Origin: an uncultured Paracoccaceae bacterium
GTDB taxonomy: Bacteria; Pseudomonadota; Alphaproteobacteria; Rhodobacterales; Rhodobacteraceae
Direction of reading: 5' to 3'
Length of the DNA stretch: 64,000 nt
Assembly (NCBI GenBank): GCA_947493255.1
Contig: CANLQK010000001.1
Location: forward strand, 496,001-560,000
This document shows, one piece after another, positions 63,762-64,000 of the stretch. Below the pieces are notes generated by a model that was given only the letters and a program-made list of their open reading frames with translations, did no database searches and had not been told where the DNA came from. The position numbers were made by a program, and so were the translations under genes. Positions within the stretch are counted from its first letter, which is position 1. The number at the start of each line of letters is the position of its first letter.

Positions 63762-64000
63762 ATGCCAGCCCCCGCGAATACCCTAAAGATGGCGCTACAG
63801 CGTGGTGATCAACAATATGGGTTATGGTTGACACTTGCCAATGCAACGGTGGCCGAGATTGCAGGACATGCCGGTTTTGATTGGTGTTTGATAGACGGGG
63901 AACACGGGCCTAACACGCTTCAAACGATTGCGGCGCAGCTTCAGGCCTTGGCTGGAACCGATACACAAGCGGTTGTTCGGGTTCCCGTTGGTGAAGATTG
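63762..64000 (+). CDS. HpcH/HpaI aldolase family protein, 5' part (continues past window)
   Basis: First 79 codons: NTLKMALQRGDQQYGLWLTL, then IAGHAGFDWCLIDGEHGPNT and LAGTDTQAVVRVPVGED. This is the start of the class II aldolase family including 4-hydroxy-2-oxoheptanedioate and 2-keto-3-deoxy-sugar aldolases, with the metal-binding Glu/Asp region (IDGEHGP) visible. GGAGAG precedes the ATG. Only 14 bp after lpxB, so it may share its transcript. Too short to name the substrate. Confidence 0.85.
   Translation, partial: MPAPANTLKMALQRGDQQYGLWLTLANATVAEIAGHAGFDWCLIDGEHGPNTLQTIAAQLQALAGTDTQAVVRVPVGED

Overview
The window looks like chromosomal DNA of a marine alphaproteobacterium of the Rhodobacteraceae (roseobacter group). 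The signs are a suf operon led by an IscR-type regulator without cluster cysteines, LpxI instead of LpxH, a dimeric NADP isocitrate dehydrogenase, the dxr-rseP-bamA-skp-fabZ-lpxA-lpxI-lpxB run, and many small proteins I associate with this family. The fairly low G+C for the family hints at a Loktanella/Yoonia/Octadecabacter-like genome; that genus guess is inference. Most of the window is core genome. I see no transposase, phage gene or CRISPR array.

Layout. 1-6200: 3' part of alaS converging on typA, then an SMR efflux pump, a YitT membrane protein and icd. 6200-9550: a DUF938 protein preceded by an 11-bp repeat array, converging on a four-gene operon (alpha/beta hydrolase, two unknowns, a tandem-HD phosphohydrolase). 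9600-20000: a long suf operon (iscR, nifS-like, sufB, five unrelated genes, sufC, sufD, two YIP1-like genes, sufS) behind an Irr-type operator, followed by tRNA-Arg(CCG). 20180-26000: a PAS-GGDEF-EAL protein, then TetR facing a two-subunit molybdenum hydroxylase. 26000-31300: a predicted murein endopeptidase facing an L,D-transpeptidase, then an lpxD-ACP-ketosynthase group and an IalB-like protein. 31935-32430: a gene-free stretch holding two homologous sRNA-like elements. 32430-38800: HerA-like ATPase, a small gene behind a Zur-like palindrome, an XRE regulator, a CBS-domain transporter, xerD and a secreted protein with a 54-aa partner. 39000-42090: aroK-aroB, ssb, lytic transglycosylase. 42170-49630: a peptide ABC transporter and an AraC regulator. 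49700-64000: miaA facing pyrH-unknown-frr, then uppS-cdsA-dxr-rseP-(44 aa)-bamA-skp-fabZ-lpxA-lpxI-lpxB and the start of an aldolase gene.

How it fits together. Three themes stand out: Fe-S cluster assembly under iron control, cell-envelope construction (undecaprenyl-PP, CDP-diacylglycerol, lipid A, BamA/Skp, peptidoglycan cross-link making and breaking), and nutrient import. The most promising undescribed element is the sRNA-like pair at about 32.09-32.36 kb. Both copies carry a C-rich UUCUCCCUG stretch that is perfectly complementary to the Shine-Dalgarno region of the peptide-binding protein gene at 48.57 kb, which recalls the paired AbcR sRNAs of rhizobia.
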